Of a stretch of DNA of 64,000 nucleotides, positions 1-13,307 are shown piece by piece. A model generated the notes under the pieces. It made no database searches, was not told the origin of the DNA, and worked only from the letters and a program-made list of their open reading frames with translations. Where the stretch lies: contig JAVTVJ010000076.1 in the NCBI GenBank assembly GCA_034509425.1, positions 5,890,001 through 5,954,000 of the forward strand. Direction: 5' to 3'. Position 1 is the first letter of the stretch. Each line of letters starts with the position of its first letter. A program made the position numbers and the translations under genes. Origin of the DNA: Eopsaltria australis. Its lineage: Eukaryota > Chordata > Aves > Passeriformes > Petroicidae.

Positions 1-3000
1 GCCTGGCATTCAGCTAGGGTCTGCCCACTGGTACTACTCATTTAATCAATTTCTAAGCATAGATACAGACCTATAACTCATGTTCTGATGATGACAAAAG
101 TTATGATTATCAAACACATACTGATGTTGATGCATACTCATTATACTATTTTAATTTCACTTAGAACTTTTGAACCCAAATTTTATTTTATTTTTAACCT
201 GATTCCAGTTTCTGCTTTGTAAATCCCCATTTTTCATGTTCATAGAATTCTATCCCAGAATCTTCCATGCAGGTAAAGGGGAATATTTGAATCACTAGAA
301 GAAGCAGATTTAATCTTTCGTCTTTTTTTATGATTGCTTAAAATGTAAGCATTTTTATGTATGTAAATTAGCCAAGTATTTATGGGTAATTAAGTGGTTA
401 GATATCTGCAAGTAATTGTTCAGTACTTGTAAGCATTTTTCTTAAGATTATACTATCATTTAGCCACATTTATAGTGTATTAAATGTCTTAGTGTAATTC
501 AGTCAACATTTCCCATAGTCATCCTTTCATGGAGAGAAAACAATGAATATCAAAAGACTTTTAAATTTAACCAAGAAAAGTGTAATATGTGGAATTTAAA
601 TTCAGAGGAATTCTAGTCATAAATTTGGCATAACACTTCAATAATTGATCAGTTATTTGGAGTGATAGATTCCTCACCTCTTGAAAGAAAGTCTTGCTTC
701 ATAACACAGGCTGTTGCATTCACTTCAAGAGTAACTGGGTTAAATTAGAGTGCCTGTATAATAGATGAGGTCACACTTTATAATTTAATAATCCTTAGTG
801 GATTTAAGATGGAAACTTCTCTAACATGCTGATATTATAAAATGCCTTGGACTACAAAGTAATACAGTGGCATAATGTCTGTAGATATAATAACAATTAC
901 CCATTTAGTGTATTAATAAAACATTTGCGTATACTGTTTTGCTTAGATATCTTCCTCATCAGTGTTGGCTCTGCATAGGCAATACTTATCTCCTTTGTAT
1001 GTTTTTGCCTCCCACAAGTGCATCAATGTCATTTCAGTTAGTAGGATAATAACACTGGTGCTGTGGAAGCACAGCATCTCAGTCCTTGATTAATGCAATA
1101 TGCTCATTAGGATTTTTTCTTTTTTTTTACAGTTTTAGCTCTAAGACTGTCAAATCTCCCACTTTGATCTTCACTAAATTCACTTCAAAAGCTTTCTAAA
1201 AGTTCTATTAAAACATTTTTAACTTATCAGAAGGATTTCTTTTTCAGTAATGTCATTAATCCTAGTAAGAATTTATTTACACTATTCTCAATTTCAGAAA
1301 TATCTCACTTGAAGAAAATGAAATAACACCCATTTAATTATAATCTAAGTTATGAGAATCCAGAATGGTTAACCCTTAATGGGTACACTGAGTTTTTATA
1401 GAATATATTAAGTAGCAAATTACAAAGCTCAAAAGTATGACCTCTGCACAAATTCACAGTATGTCAGATCTAAAAAGATCCTGAAAGCAAGCTATGCAAA
1501 TTTTTTATTCCTTTCACTTTATGGGAAGTTAAGATAGGCTATTGTTATGGTTTTTACTTACAAGTTGTCTGTTAGTGTTGTAAAAAAGTGTGTGTTGTCA
1601 GTATGAAACAAGATCTGTAGTGCGTCACTAACACACTATGATTTCTGGATGATATTCAGCTGGCGACTTGAATGGGGTATCGGAGAAGTTAAATGTAAAC
1701 AGAAATTTGATTCTAAATAAAAAATGCACTCAGCAGGCTAGTGACTTAATACAATCTGAGAGAAACAGCAATCATAAAAAAAGAATGCAGAGATTGGAAA
1801 TGAAATCTGACAGTTCAGGTGTATTACAGATAAAGCAAAGACTAGTATTCCAATCTTAACTTTTTGTATTTTTTTATTATTAAGTCTTTACAGCTACATT
1901 TTTATACTGCATGGATGGTTACAGTGTGAGTGCTAGTAAGAAAATTTAGTGAAAAAAAATTATTATTTAAATCAAAGGTGAAGTTACACCATTCATAATA
2001 TGTATACAACAAAAGGATTGCAGAAAATACCTTAGTTCACTCTTGGCTTTGTTATGCCAGTGGGAAATTTTAATAATTGCAAGTTTCTTACCCTGAGCTG
2101 CAGCTGAACATGTTCATAAGCAGTCATACATGAGTAAGATCTTTGACTAAGAGTCTCACTGCATTTCAATAATGTTTCCTCTTCCAGATCTGGCTGCTTT
2201 ACAATGAATCATGTTTTCTGACCATAGGATAAGATATTCTGTCTGTGTGGTTTGTGTGTGCATAGCCTTCAAAAAAGTGCACATAATCTGAATAAGTCTG
2301 TAGCTGCTTATATAAGCCATCTGTAATTAACTAAAGATTGGATTGAAAGGATCTAGTTCTATGGATTGAATGGATAGTTTTCTTTTTGGTTAATTGTTTA
2401 AGTAATATGATCAGCAAATTTAGCAGAATACATTCCCAAAACATGGAAGTGCTGCTTTTCTTTAACAAATATATGTGGATTGAGTGTGGTGGGCTTACAC
2501 TGAGAATAATAGTGCCTTTTATTGGTAAGGTTTTGCCATCTGTCCTAATGATTTATTCATGCTAAGAAAGAAGCAGGTGAAACTACAGAATGGAGATAAA
2601 TAGCAATGGATATGCACTGAATTGGGCTGTGATTGTGCAAATGAGTTCAATGTTAACACTAATGTGCAGTCAATTGCTATCATTCAAGTGGCATCTTCAT
2701 ATGCCATTATGTGGTCTTGAGATGCAAAATATTAAAGATATAATGCAGAAGATCTACTTCTAGGCAACTAATGATTTTTATCCTGTATTCAGATATCCAT
2801 CCCTCATTATGAATAATACTATAAAATATTTATGCATATTTTGGTCTTTCACGTGTAGCAAAAATTTAAGGACAAGTTTTGATTAAATATCTCTGCATCA
2901 AAGGTCTCTGAAAGATGTGAAGATTTGCAAGATATATGCCCTGGTTTTAGGTCTGTTTCACTGAGTCATTTTCCCCCTTTAGTCTCAACCTTTATGAAAC

Positions 3001-3078
3001 TAAATATCCAAAACCCAAGAGTTTGGAATTTTTGCATAAAATTTGGGGTAACCAACTCCATGAATTTTATTTGATTGT
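1..3078. other. Unique A+T-rich non-coding DNA
   Basis: No coding exon, RNA gene or recognisable interspersed repeat is visible. The sequence is A+T-rich with stop codons in all frames and short T-runs, for example near 1120 and 1870. The longest open frames are about 60 codons, have low-complexity or random-looking composition and lack convincing splice context. It is best read as intergenic or intronic bird DNA. Old diverged repeats or conserved non-coding elements could be present but cannot be seen without alignment. Confidence 0.7.
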
Positions 3079-3150
3079 GCAAAAGATTGGGCAGGAATAG
3101 AGTTCATATGGGGCTGTGTTTTGGATTTGTGCTGGAAACAGTGTTGATAA

Positions 3151-3583
3151 TGATCCCTTAAGATTTTAGCTTTTATATTTTTCAAATCCTATACTGCATT
3201 AGTGTATAGCTTTAAACTCCTCATAAAGTGCAGTTAACTGTCTTCACATTTTAGTTAGACAAAACAATCCCTGTGGGCCTGTGATCCAAGGACACCCTAC
3301 AGCCTCAGGCCTTGGAAAGTATAAACAAAAGTGAATTGGGGAGGAGCAAACTGGGGCAATATGACTTCATTTCCTGAAGCAGTAATTGGAGAATTAACCC
3401 CTGATATGTAAACGGACCAAATTATATCTGTCTGAAAAACTCATGACCATTGTCCATCTTGGGTGAAGTCTCTGCGAGGCTTTTGACTGCCCAAGGTGTA
3501 TCTATTGAAAGCCTTTAATAAATACCTACTTTATTCCCTTACTCTGTGTAGCCTCTGTTCTAGGTAGCCACTCCAAGGCATCA
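3151..3583 (+). mobile_element. Nested solo LTR with 4-bp target-site duplication
   Basis: This 433-bp insert starts TGATCCCTTA and ends AGGCATCA, so it has the TG...CA termini of an LTR. It is flanked by ATAA on both sides (3147-3150 and 3584-3587). Removing it and one ATAA restores the continuous host-LTR block GTTGATAACACAGGG, which matches GATAACACA in the sister copy at 13.4 kb. Internal LTR landmarks are a TATAAA at 3320-3325 and an AATAAA polyadenylation signal at 3517-3522, both on the plus strand. A 4-bp duplication is usual for gammaretrovirus-like (class I) integrases, but the family assignment is inference. No second LTR or internal retroviral region is present, so recombination between LTRs probably removed the rest. 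Confidence 0.8.
3517..3522 (+). promoter_or_regulatory. Polyadenylation signal of the nested LTR
   Basis: AATAAA lies in the distal part of the 3151-3583 LTR, downstream of a TATAAA at 3320-3325. The order TATA then AATAAA within one TG...CA unit is the expected U3-R-U5 arrangement. Whether it is used is unknown. Confidence 0.5.
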
Positions 3584-3910
3584 ATAACACAGGGATGTTT
3601 TAGTCGCTGCTGAGCAGAACCCACACAGAGCCAAGGCCTTTTCTGCTCCTCTACCCCTCCTCCAGAGAGGAGGCTGAGGGTGCAGAAGGAGTAGGGAGGG
3701 GACACAGCTGGGACAGCTGATCCCAACTGACCACAGGGATATTCCATGCCATAGGGTGTCGTGCTCAATGTATAAATCTGGGCAGAAGAAGAAAGGGGGG
3801 GAGCATTCAGAGTGATGGCATTTGTCTTCCAAAGTCACTATGGGAAGCGGTGACTGAATTTGTTGTTTTCATGGATATGAGTGTCACCATATATATGTAA
3901 AAAAGTTTTT

Positions 3911-3939
3911 AACAAAAAAAAAAACAAACAAAAAAAAAA
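3911..3939 (+). repeat. A-rich low-complexity tract
   Basis: A run of almost pure A broken by single C residues, shortly after the end of the 3.1-kb LTR. It could be an eroded poly(A) stretch or an ordinary A-rich simple repeat. There is no adjacent recognisable retroposon for which it would be the tail. Confidence 0.7.
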
Positions 3940-4731
3940 GATATGCAAAACAAGTAATCCATCAGTAAATATTCAGAAAATGTAATAATCATACATGTTG
4001 AGACTTACAAACTTTTCATACTGATTTTCTATCTCCAATTATAACATATAAAAGGTTATGCCTATTTCTGAGCTAAGGAAAACAAACCAGAGGTTAGCAT
4101 GATACCCATACTTTTTCATAGGTGGCAGGCTATTAAAATAAGCAGTTTTCTTGAAAAGCCCAAAGAGTCACTACATTTAAAAATAATGTTTTTCTTAGTT
4201 CATGCTTTTGCTTCATACCTGTGGGAGCTAGGAATATGTAATGACATCAACAGGTCCTTTAAATTTTGATAGACTTTGATGGTCCCATTAGCTGTGAAGT
4301 CAGGATTCTGTATATTGGTTTGACATGACATAGAAACCAACTCTATGTCTTCACAGGAAAGGTTACATTTTAGCAAATATATTGCAATCAAAACTTTGGT
4401 GCAGTTGAGAAAGGAACGCTCCTTATACATATTTTTCATCTATCTAAAATTTTAATGGTCTAATCATAATACAGGAATTATTATTATTTATTCATTTGCT
4501 GTGATAAACACTTGTATTTAGTAGTATAGTTAAAACTAATGCGTAGAAACTTCCTAGAGCCTATTCCCTTTCTCTGGTATAATGGTCAACCTTTCTATTT
4601 TCCCCTGCATTTTGACAGCTTCAGATTTCATTAAAAAGGAACTTAGCTCATCTGTACCTTGAGCTTTCAAGTAAAGGACTGTGGTACTGATAAGAACATC
4701 TCCCTACACAGTGTTGATTTCATTTAAATAT

Positions 4732-4769
4732 TTTTCTATTTTTTCTTTTTCTTTTCTTTTTTTTTTTTT
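4732..4769 (+). repeat. T-rich tract
   Basis: Nearly uninterrupted T with scattered C (TTTTC-type units), ending in a run of about 13 T. It is low-complexity sequence with no other information. Confidence 0.7.
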
Positions 4770-7700
4770 AATGTTCTTAAAACATAAATTGCTTGGCTTG
4801 ATCTCCCTTCATTTATTTCCATCTTAAGTATGGCTGTCTTCAGCCATTATCTACTGGAGTTACGTTATAGGGTTCCCCAGCAGTGATTAACATCAATGTA
4901 ATTATGTTTCCCTGGGCTAGTGTTCATTATTCATTCACAACATGGGTTTGTTACAGCTTTATCGTATGTAATCTTCACAATTAAAGAAATTGGACAATAA
5001 TAACCTAACTACTTGGAAATTGTTTCCATAGCTAACACAAGGTAAAAGGAGCTTAGCCAAAACCAAAGACAGACAGCTCCAGACTGCCAAGTCAGTACAA
5101 AATCTGTGGACTTTTATTGGTTGTAATGAAATGGTATTTAATGGATTACAGATGGCTTTGCTAACAAATAGTCAACCATTTTGAAGACTAATTATTATCC
5201 ACTACAAAAGTAATGGTAATTAAATCTGGTTTAGCTTTCCCAGGAATTTTCTTATGTTAATCCTCACCTACTAAGTAGTAATTCAGAATGTGTTTATAAA
5301 TATATAGATTTGCAGATAAATATGTAATATATATTCTAGTTTTCTTACTGCTGTTTGGAGCATTCAAAATTTCATGTTCTAAGTCACTAGAATAAATATT
5401 TAATTTTTAGAGTTTTTGACTGATTGAACCATAATTGTAGCATAATTACCTATACTGTTTTACACCTCTTCCCAGGCAAACATGAATGCTTCAAAGAAGA
5501 AGCATCTTTAACTTCCCAGTAGATGATGATTATTTGATAATGGAAAATATTTAATTCTTGGAAAAATGTCTTGCCTAATGTTTAAGGTGCATTTTGCTTT
5601 TCCTAAGTTCATCTCTTCATCCTAGTTTTAGCTTCTACCATAACATATCAAATTAATTACTTCTGAGCATTTATCATCCTTGACTTTTTATTATTATTTT
5701 TAAGGCCTATATAATAATTGTAATTTAACCACAGTATTTGTCACATGACTACTTATTAATCTTCCACATGTTGTAAGTAGAGAATGAGAGACAATAGGCT
5801 ATGAAAGAAAAAGATTCAAATATTTCAAAATGTTTTCTCTGCAGATACCGTCTTTCTTTGTTCCTTTTAATACCTGCATTGTGTCTTCTTACTTGGTGCT
5901 GAAGTGACATATTTATTTCTGGCTGAAAATTCACATCTTACTTGTCCTTCTTTTTCATAAATAACAGAATGATGGAACAGGCAGAGAGGCAAACTTTTTG
6001 GGTAAAGAGAGAACTGGGTTACTGAACAAAAGTGAGAGCTGATGAAAAAAGTCACATGTGCCCGACTTACAAAGAGAAGTATCCTCTGAAAAACAGACAA
6101 CTGATTAACAAAGAGGAAGTGGACAATAGTGTCAAAGCAACAAAACTTTGCCACATACCTTGAAAAATGTGCAGGATAACAGGAATTAAAAAGAGGAAAG
6201 TTAACTTTGGGTTTAAATTGCAGACAAAAATAACTTCTGTCAAACAACAGCTGAACATTATCTGCATGTTCCCAGTCATGTTATTTCACACAGCAGAGAG
6301 GAAAAAGAAGCTCAGAGTAGCATTTTATTCTCTGTTTCCTTTGCCATATCCCAAAATTTGTGTAGTCAGTGGCAAGAAGTGGCAGAATATCATTCCATAC
6401 TTGACAGGAGTGTCTACAGGTTTTTTGAGCCAGGGTTGATCTTTAGCTTCCCCAGTACACTGGCAATGTCCCAATGATCAAAATGGAGCCCTGGATGAGC
6501 GTCCAAGGGCTGTGGCAGAGGAGAAATATGGGAATGCAGTGATGTTTAGGCCAGCACTTCTATTAAAAAATTGTTAATCAAGCACCATCCTTACTGGTCT
6601 GGATAATCCTCAGTATAATGAAGGTCTGATGGCTGTTTTGCCCTCCAGGTGCACCAGGCAATAAAAATACATCTTAAAGGAGTAATATACATAGAGCATA
6701 GAGAGGAAAGTGAAGACCTTGAATTGACAGTCTTATGTAGCAAAGAAGCAAATTTCACTAGAAGATAATTGATTCTTCAGGGACCTTTACCTGTCAGATT
6801 CAACAGTCGCCTGGAAAATGCTGCTGCTTTTTTAAGGTGCAACTGAAAGAAACAGAGTGAAAGACATATTACTATAATTTGTCCTTTTATTATGCAATAG
6901 GGTTTTTTTCAGTAAGATTAAGCTATGTTGAACCAGATGTTCCAGTGGTATTTCAATACTCCATGGCTAAACTAAACTCCAAATTGCTGTTTATAACACA
7001 TGAGTTCCAGTAAATGAATACGGCTTATTAAACAAAACAAGTGGTAGAATAATCTAAACAGTCAACAGCCATATAGCTGAATTCTTGTGCCTTGTCAACA
7101 TACTAAAAAAAGTGGTATAATAAAAATTAGACAAGCGAAAACTAACTTCAGCATGGAGTTGAAAGCGTAAAGAGGCTGTTTCTTAACTATTAAGAGTATA
7201 AACGTTTTGAGAGTAAAGGTTCCCTGTGGGTGTCTCCCAGCATTGGTCCCAGACCAGACTCGGGATTACAGCATTGAAGAACTTGAAGGAATATTCCTCT
7301 GCTGATTTCAGTCTGCAAGTATAGGCTTGACAGGACTATGCAACATGCATTCCTCTGTCCCTCTGGGCCTTAAATTGTGATGCTCTCAATATTTTGATCT
7401 CTGCAGAAGATGAGGGGAAATGCATCTCTCTTTTTCTTCTGCTCCTGTCCTTATCTCTTTTTTGGTGCAGAATTTTTCATGTGTCATAACCGGCCTCCAG
7501 GAAATATTATTTTCCATTAGATTATAGCACAATTTATGCATTATTTTCAATTATTATGATTGCAGTATTAAAATATTACATATATTAATCACTTAAAAAT
7601 ATTAACAAAGTATTTCCAAGCCTTTAAAAAGTATTATTTATCATAGTGTAAAGGAAATTAAACTGGAAGAAAATTGCTTCCTGCTGATGTTAAGTAATTC

Positions 7701-10700
7701 CTCTTAAACTATTGCAATAAAACACCTAAAAACCAAATTCCAAATGAAAATAGATTTTAAGAGTAATTTCTGTATTCTGTGAGGTTCTCTCTGACCCATG
7801 GGGAAATTTTTTTCCAAACCCTTTTTGAAGCACTAAAGGTAAATTAAGAGCTCAGACCTTTCTAGGCCTTGTAAAATCTTTTGTTATTTACAAAAAGTTC
7901 AAAAATAGTTGTTTAAATTTCCCAGTGAGTAGGAGAGTAGGAGTAAATGACAGGGGTTTATTTGTTTAAAACAACGACTTGAAATGATACCTGATTTTGC
8001 AATTTGAGAAGGCATTGCAAGATTGCTGAGATAAAGAAGGATCTTTAAAAAAAAACCTTCTCTTTTAAAATTACATTACATTGGGATAAATGTGTGGAAG
8101 GGAACCACCTTCACGCAAAAACACCTTCAGGTAGTCTAAGAAAAACTAGAGGGTTTACCCAGGCTGACAAAAGCAAAAGGAGGTATGCTTTCTTAATGGA
8201 ATGTAAAAATCCTTCTCTGGAATCAGTTTCAGCCATTTGCATTCTTTCAAACATGAATTCAGTTGAGAATTCCTGAAAGTTCTTCCATGTGACCACCACG
8301 TCCCAGATACCTACCCTGGAAGCTTTGTAGCAAGTCTTCCTACAGTGTCTAAGGTAATTGTGTTTTTGTGTTACTCATCTACCTCTACTGAAATCAATGA
8401 AAGAAGATTCTGTTTGTTGGCCAGAAGCTGTAATGTCATTATTAATTTCTCTGCAGTACCCTATTTGAATCAATAAGGGGCCAAGAGGTCTTGACAAGAT
8501 ATATTTTTTCTAATATTGATCTTGATGACCAAGTGAGCACCCTCAAGTCTAACCATTGATTCTAAGAGACAGACCTCTCAAGCTGGAGGCCAACTTTGTG
8601 CTACTAAACACATCAGAATTTGTAATTAAAGAAAATGTCACACTGTCATATTTTTCATCACAAGCAGAAGGAATCTTTCCACATACCTTAAGAATAGCAT
8701 GAAGTGCAGAGATACACTAGAGATATGTACCCTGAATTTAATTACTGTTTTTATAGATTACATTCAAATTTGAATCAGATTCACTAACATTCCACTATGT
8801 ATGGAAATTGATGTCCTTCTATTTTTCCTTAATTAAAAATTTTAAGAAAGTATTTTATTGGGTTGTTTTCACTTCATTCCCTGACCATATTTTCAATTAA
8901 TTTTTGGGAGTCTCAATCTGAATACATTTTTGAACAAATACACCTATTTCAGCTGACCTTTCTTTTATCAGTCAAGGACCAATAACTGTTGATATTTCTC
9001 TATTCACTTCATTGTAAAGTAACATGAATCAAAACCTGCAAAAGATGCTTAGAGCTCTTGACTAAATATGAATATCTGAGACAGCAAAAGAATGAGTTAC
9101 CTAAAACTCAAGAACAATTTTTTCTTACATATCTTGGTACACTACAGCATTTGTTCTTTAAACATGCAATATGAATGTCTGGGGGCAAAGATATCTGCTG
9201 GCTTTTAGGAAGATCATAGGCACATGCAACTTATAATTAATATAGTTAGCATAATTTTTAGAAAAAAATTATGACAGAAGTCTGATTTAAAGTTAAGTTC
9301 CAAAATTTGAAACTGAAATTGAAAGGAAATTTAAGAAGTAGTTCTTACCCCAAAGGCTTTGCTTTTTGAAACTCTTTATTTGCATTTCAAATTTCAGCTT
9401 TTCTTGGCTTAGATTTCATAGGAATTGCACTGAAGTATCTTTGTTTAGTAATTTAGTAGAATACTTTTTTTTCAAATATTTCTTTTTATTTTCATTGCAT
9501 TGTTTTACAGTACCATTATTCAGTTTATAATAATATCCTCAAGCTTTTCCTCAGCATCATTTCTGTCTGAAAACACATATTACAGTAGAATTCTAGGTTA
9601 TTTCTGAAAATATTAAAAGGAATCATTTCATTAGCTAACTCCAGAAAAACTTTTACAGTACATTCATTTTATAATGCAATGAATACTTGAGTCTATATGA
9701 CATAAAGAGGAAAAAAGAATAGGCCTATGAATAGATAGATGTCTATATAAAAGGTGCAAGAAATATATCTGGTGTGCTATAAGGATTTACCAATGCTATA
9801 GAAATGCTCTGGGACTGCATTAGGCTGTCACAGTTTCCAGTTTTAAAGACTGTTACTTTCTGCTTTTACTTGCATTTTCTTTGTCTTTGCAAAACTTTGC
9901 CTATGGCAGTTAATGTGCCAGTTTTTAGGTCAAAGGAAATTGGAAAGTTTGAAGAAAATTAAAGAAAATAAGCATTATAAGTTATTAAGATTTCACCTAA
10001 CTGTAAAACTAAGCTTACTTAGAGTTTCTACAATTTCTTGAAACTCAGAAGTGATTTTTTACTTAAATTTTATGTTTTCCATGGACTTAAACCTCAACAC
10101 TTATATTCCAGATAACTGACAGGATATATGCATTGAGCCTCCTCTAATTAATTGCATATCCCTTTAGAGAATAAAAATGATCATGCTATCAGTTTTTTGG
10201 TGGCAATAGCCTGTCAGGGCTGTCACCATCTCTAAATATAAGTTAATTTCTAAAACATCTCATAAAAGTAATCAAGTCTGTTTCTTTTGGATAACCAGAA
10301 AATTAATTTTTGAGGACTTACCTCTTTTTTTCTGAAATACTTTGAGACTGCACTGAAAAAGCATGTAACACATATTACAAACCACCTTTGACTTGGTTAA
10401 TGACAGCAAAGAGAAATTCAGTGTTAACCATGATTGACTTTGCAGGGTCAAAATTTAGGAAATTTTAGTTTATCATTTTATAACTTTGACTTTAAAAAGT
10501 AAAAATGTATAAAAAGCAGCAAACTGAATGCAATGTTAAAAATTACCCACTAAATATACAAGATGTTTAATTCAAAATGTATAGCCATGTAGAATTTAAT
10601 CTTGTATTCTTACTATTCTGTAACTAATTATGAAAACTACTGCCTAAAAATCAAATAATCTGAAACATTCTGAAAGAGAACAGAGCCACAATATTGGATG

Positions 10701-11706
10701 GAAGCTGCATATTTCAAATCTAAAACAAGAAGTTGTTTTATGTTAATATATGTATTTAACATCTTTCCACACAATGAATCTAAGGAAGGAGAAGCGCTAT
10801 GAATTCAGAGAATCTCAAATGGCAATTGACAGAGTGAAACATGGTGAATATATGTGACAAGAAAAAACAAGCCTGCTTTCAGGTTAGAAGCAGCTGCATC
10901 AAAACAAGGTCCATACGTAAAATCTTATTTTTTGGTTCAATCCACAGTTACATATCCAATGCTGAAAATAAATGAGATCTTAATTAGTTAGTTCTATTTA
11001 TATAGATACATATAATGCTAACTCTACAGTAAGCAGAGAAAAAAGCAATTCTTCAAACATTAAAAAGGTCACAGTAATCTTAATATAGATTTATGGAGGT
11101 AATTTTTAAGAAGTCATGTTTTCATCCATTTGGGTTATATTCCACCTTATACAGTCCTTATACAGCTTCAACTCCAGTCTAATTAAAAGATCTTAATTCA
11201 GGCAGGATTAATAGAAGACAGCAGTACAAAATTTAGATTACTTTTAAAGGACTAGCATAATCAATTGTCCGTTTAGAATGTATTTGAACTTCTTAACTGC
11301 TTCCATTTTACTTCATAGATTCGTACTAAATTAGTGTTATTTGCTAAAATCCTTAACTAAAATGTTTTCTTAAGACAAGAAAAAGGTCACCCCTTTGTGA
11401 ACCCAGGACCATTCACTGAGTCAGCCCCCAGCTGCTGTTAGCTACCTTGGAACCTTTGTGGTACTATGGTTTATGTACCGGTTGTTGCAATGCTGAAAAT
11501 TCATATAATACCATAGGGGGATTTTGTGCTGATAAATAGCATATTTATTTAAACAATAGTGATTTTAGAGTAATACTCATTAATACAAAGAGTCACGGCT
11601 ACATTTGTTTAGATGAAAAGTGATCACAAAACCAAGTTCATTTTTTCTGCTGATTAATGGTTATTCTGGAATTTATAGAGACCTGCACAGAAAATCCTTA
11701 AATATC

Positions 11707-11727
11707 ATTTTTTCTTTTTTTTTTTTT
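11707..11727 (+). repeat. Poly(T) tract
   Basis: A 20-base T tract with a single C. It is a simple homopolymer, or possibly the reverse-strand tail of an unrecognised retroposon. Confidence 0.6.
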
Positions 11728-12631
11728 AATTACTATTACTAATTTTTACTTGAGAAGCAAATATAAGATTTTTTTAGTTTTGTACTGACATGAACATACA
11801 CATAAAAAACTTCTATATCTGCTCCTTTTGTAACTGATATGCTGTCTACAGAAATCCAGATTATTTTGATTTTTCATGACAAATTACATCCTCATTTATA
11901 GAGGAGAAAAAGATGTGTGCTCACTCTATGCAACGAGAGATTAATATATTTTTTAAATTTAGGGACAAGTATGCATGTATGGAACAGTACTTTGCTAAGG
12001 TGGCTTCCGACAACTTGGTCTAAGGATAGATGCATTAGAGTTTTGCATGCTGAAATTAATATACAGAAAATATTTTCATTACTTACATAAATGTTTTAAT
12101 TGTTGCATATTTAAAAGTGTTTTCCTTCTGCAGTATTTTTTTTAATGTTCTTGTGTTAAATTTCACTAGAAAATTCCCCAAGAGCAATAATCAAATACAT
12201 CAAAAGTTATTTCCCCCTCTCTCAAACATATTCCAAACAAAATCTGGTTTATTTCTCCATTCACCTTCCTTATCAAAGTCAAAATAAAAATTTTGAAATT
12301 TTTGTACTTGTGCATCGAAAGAGGATGACATTTTTAAAAGTCAGTCAATCTGTCATTCAAAAAGAAGAAACTGGTTAAAGGGGCAAGTGCTTTCAACAGG
12401 GATGTAACTCAAATTTTGAGCAGATGACCTGCTGCTGCTTTACTTCTTTTAATGAATACGTGTACTTTTAACTCCTGCCTGCTAATGTGAATCAACTTGT
12501 ACAGGAAAGTGTTATAAATATTGATGATAATTGTTAAACATTATACAGTGTTCCATGATAGCTGCTCAGCTACTCAGGAGATAATTCTCTTCCTTGGGAA
12601 ATGTCAGGCAATTATGAGACATTTCCTGTTC

Positions 12632-12708
12632 AGGAGAGGAAAGGGGAAGGGAAAAGTGAGAGGGGAAACAGAAAAAGAAGGAGAAGAGGAAGAAAGGAAA
12701 AAGGAAAC
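12632..12708 (+). repeat. Polypurine tract
   Basis: About 77 bases almost entirely of A and G on the plus strand, such as GGAAAGGGGAAGGG and AAGGAGAAGAGGAAG, with only a couple of pyrimidines. Tracts of this kind can form triplex or other non-B structures. The 68-codon open frame running through it is Lys/Glu/Gly-rich because of the base composition and is not evidence of a gene. Confidence 0.7.
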
Positions 12709-12889
12709 ATACCAGCATTTTGATTGAAAGGACTAGAGCAGTTTTTATGTGAGTACCTTGACCTGCCTTCCTCTCTGTGTTTCTATTAGATTTACAGTGT
12801 GGTTTTGGTATGTACTAAACAGATTTCAAGGACATAAAATGGGAAACTCCTCTCCAAGAGTGCAGCAAAGGCTCTCCAGCTCCTAAACT

Positions 12890-13132
12890 GATTTTAAACT
12901 GGAGGAAGGCAGGTTTAGGTTAGATGTTAGGAAGAAATTCTTTACTCAGAAGGTGGTAGAGCATTGGAACACGTTGCCCAGAGAGGCAGTGGATGCCTGA
13001 TCCTTGGAAGTGCTCAAGACCAGGCTTGATGGAGCTCTGATCTAGTGAGTTGCATCCCTGCCCATGGCAGAGGGGTTGGAATTAGGTCATCTTTAAGGTC
13101 CTTTGCAACTGAAACAATTCTATGATTCTGTG
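12890..13132 (+). mobile_element. CR1 LINE, 5'-truncated 3' end
   Basis: This is the 3' untranslated end of a chicken-repeat-1 LINE in sense orientation. It contains the typical CR1 blocks in order: a GGTTTAGGTTAGATGTTAGG segment, AGAAATTCTTTACTCAGAAG, a GAACACGTTGCCCAGAGAGG segment, CCCTGCCCATGGCAG, and GGTCATCTTTAAGGTCC. It closes with the tail repeat ATTCTATGATTCTGTG. CR1 copies are usually heavily 5'-truncated and lack long poly(A), as here. No coding sequence is retained. Confidence 0.93.
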
Positions 13133-13307
13133 TTCAGTACAGACTAACCTACCCCATAGTTAACTCCAGGGTATTTTGTAGGGAACTGATTTCTCACTTT
13201 GATATACCTATCTCATCATGCTGTTCTGAATGAGGTCCTACTGCAAATTGCTCCCTAATTTGCCTTTGCTAATCCTAGGGAAGACTGAAAAAATATTCTG
13301 GGCTGAT

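Larger units (their letters stand above)
3079..3868 (+). mobile_element. Endogenous retrovirus LTR (host copy), interrupted by another LTR
   Basis: Two halves, about 3079-3150 and 3584-3868, read together as one degraded avian retroviral LTR. The left half carries the block GGCTGTGTTTTGGATTTGTG, and the right half carries ACACAGGGATGTTTTAG. Both blocks recur, slightly diverged, in the same order in the uninterrupted copy at 13308-13822. A TATAAA box lies at 3771-3776 on the plus strand, upstream of a purine-rich stretch that is also shared with the other copy. The first bases of the element are eroded. The distal part is shortened by an internal deletion near 3840, so the end is approximate. 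No retroviral coding sequence adjoins it. I recognise the type from songbird genomes but cannot assign a database name. Confidence 0.75.
3869..12889. other. Long unique A+T-rich tract, no gene seen
   Basis: About 9 kb of A+T-rich DNA without a supportable exon or clear interspersed repeat. It holds the homopolymer-rich stretches listed separately (3911-3939, 4732-4769, 11707-11727) and a purine-rich tract near 12.6 kb. Open frames of 60-126 codons occur around 5.8-6.4 kb on both strands, but they overlap one another in opposite frames, have no splice context and show no recognisable domain. Confidence 0.65.

Noticed and set aside
5749..6439. Frames up to 126 codons on both strands near 6 kb
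   Set aside because: They overlap in opposite directions, have Phe/Leu/Ser-rich A+T-biased composition, no acceptor or donor sites framing them and no recognisable motif.
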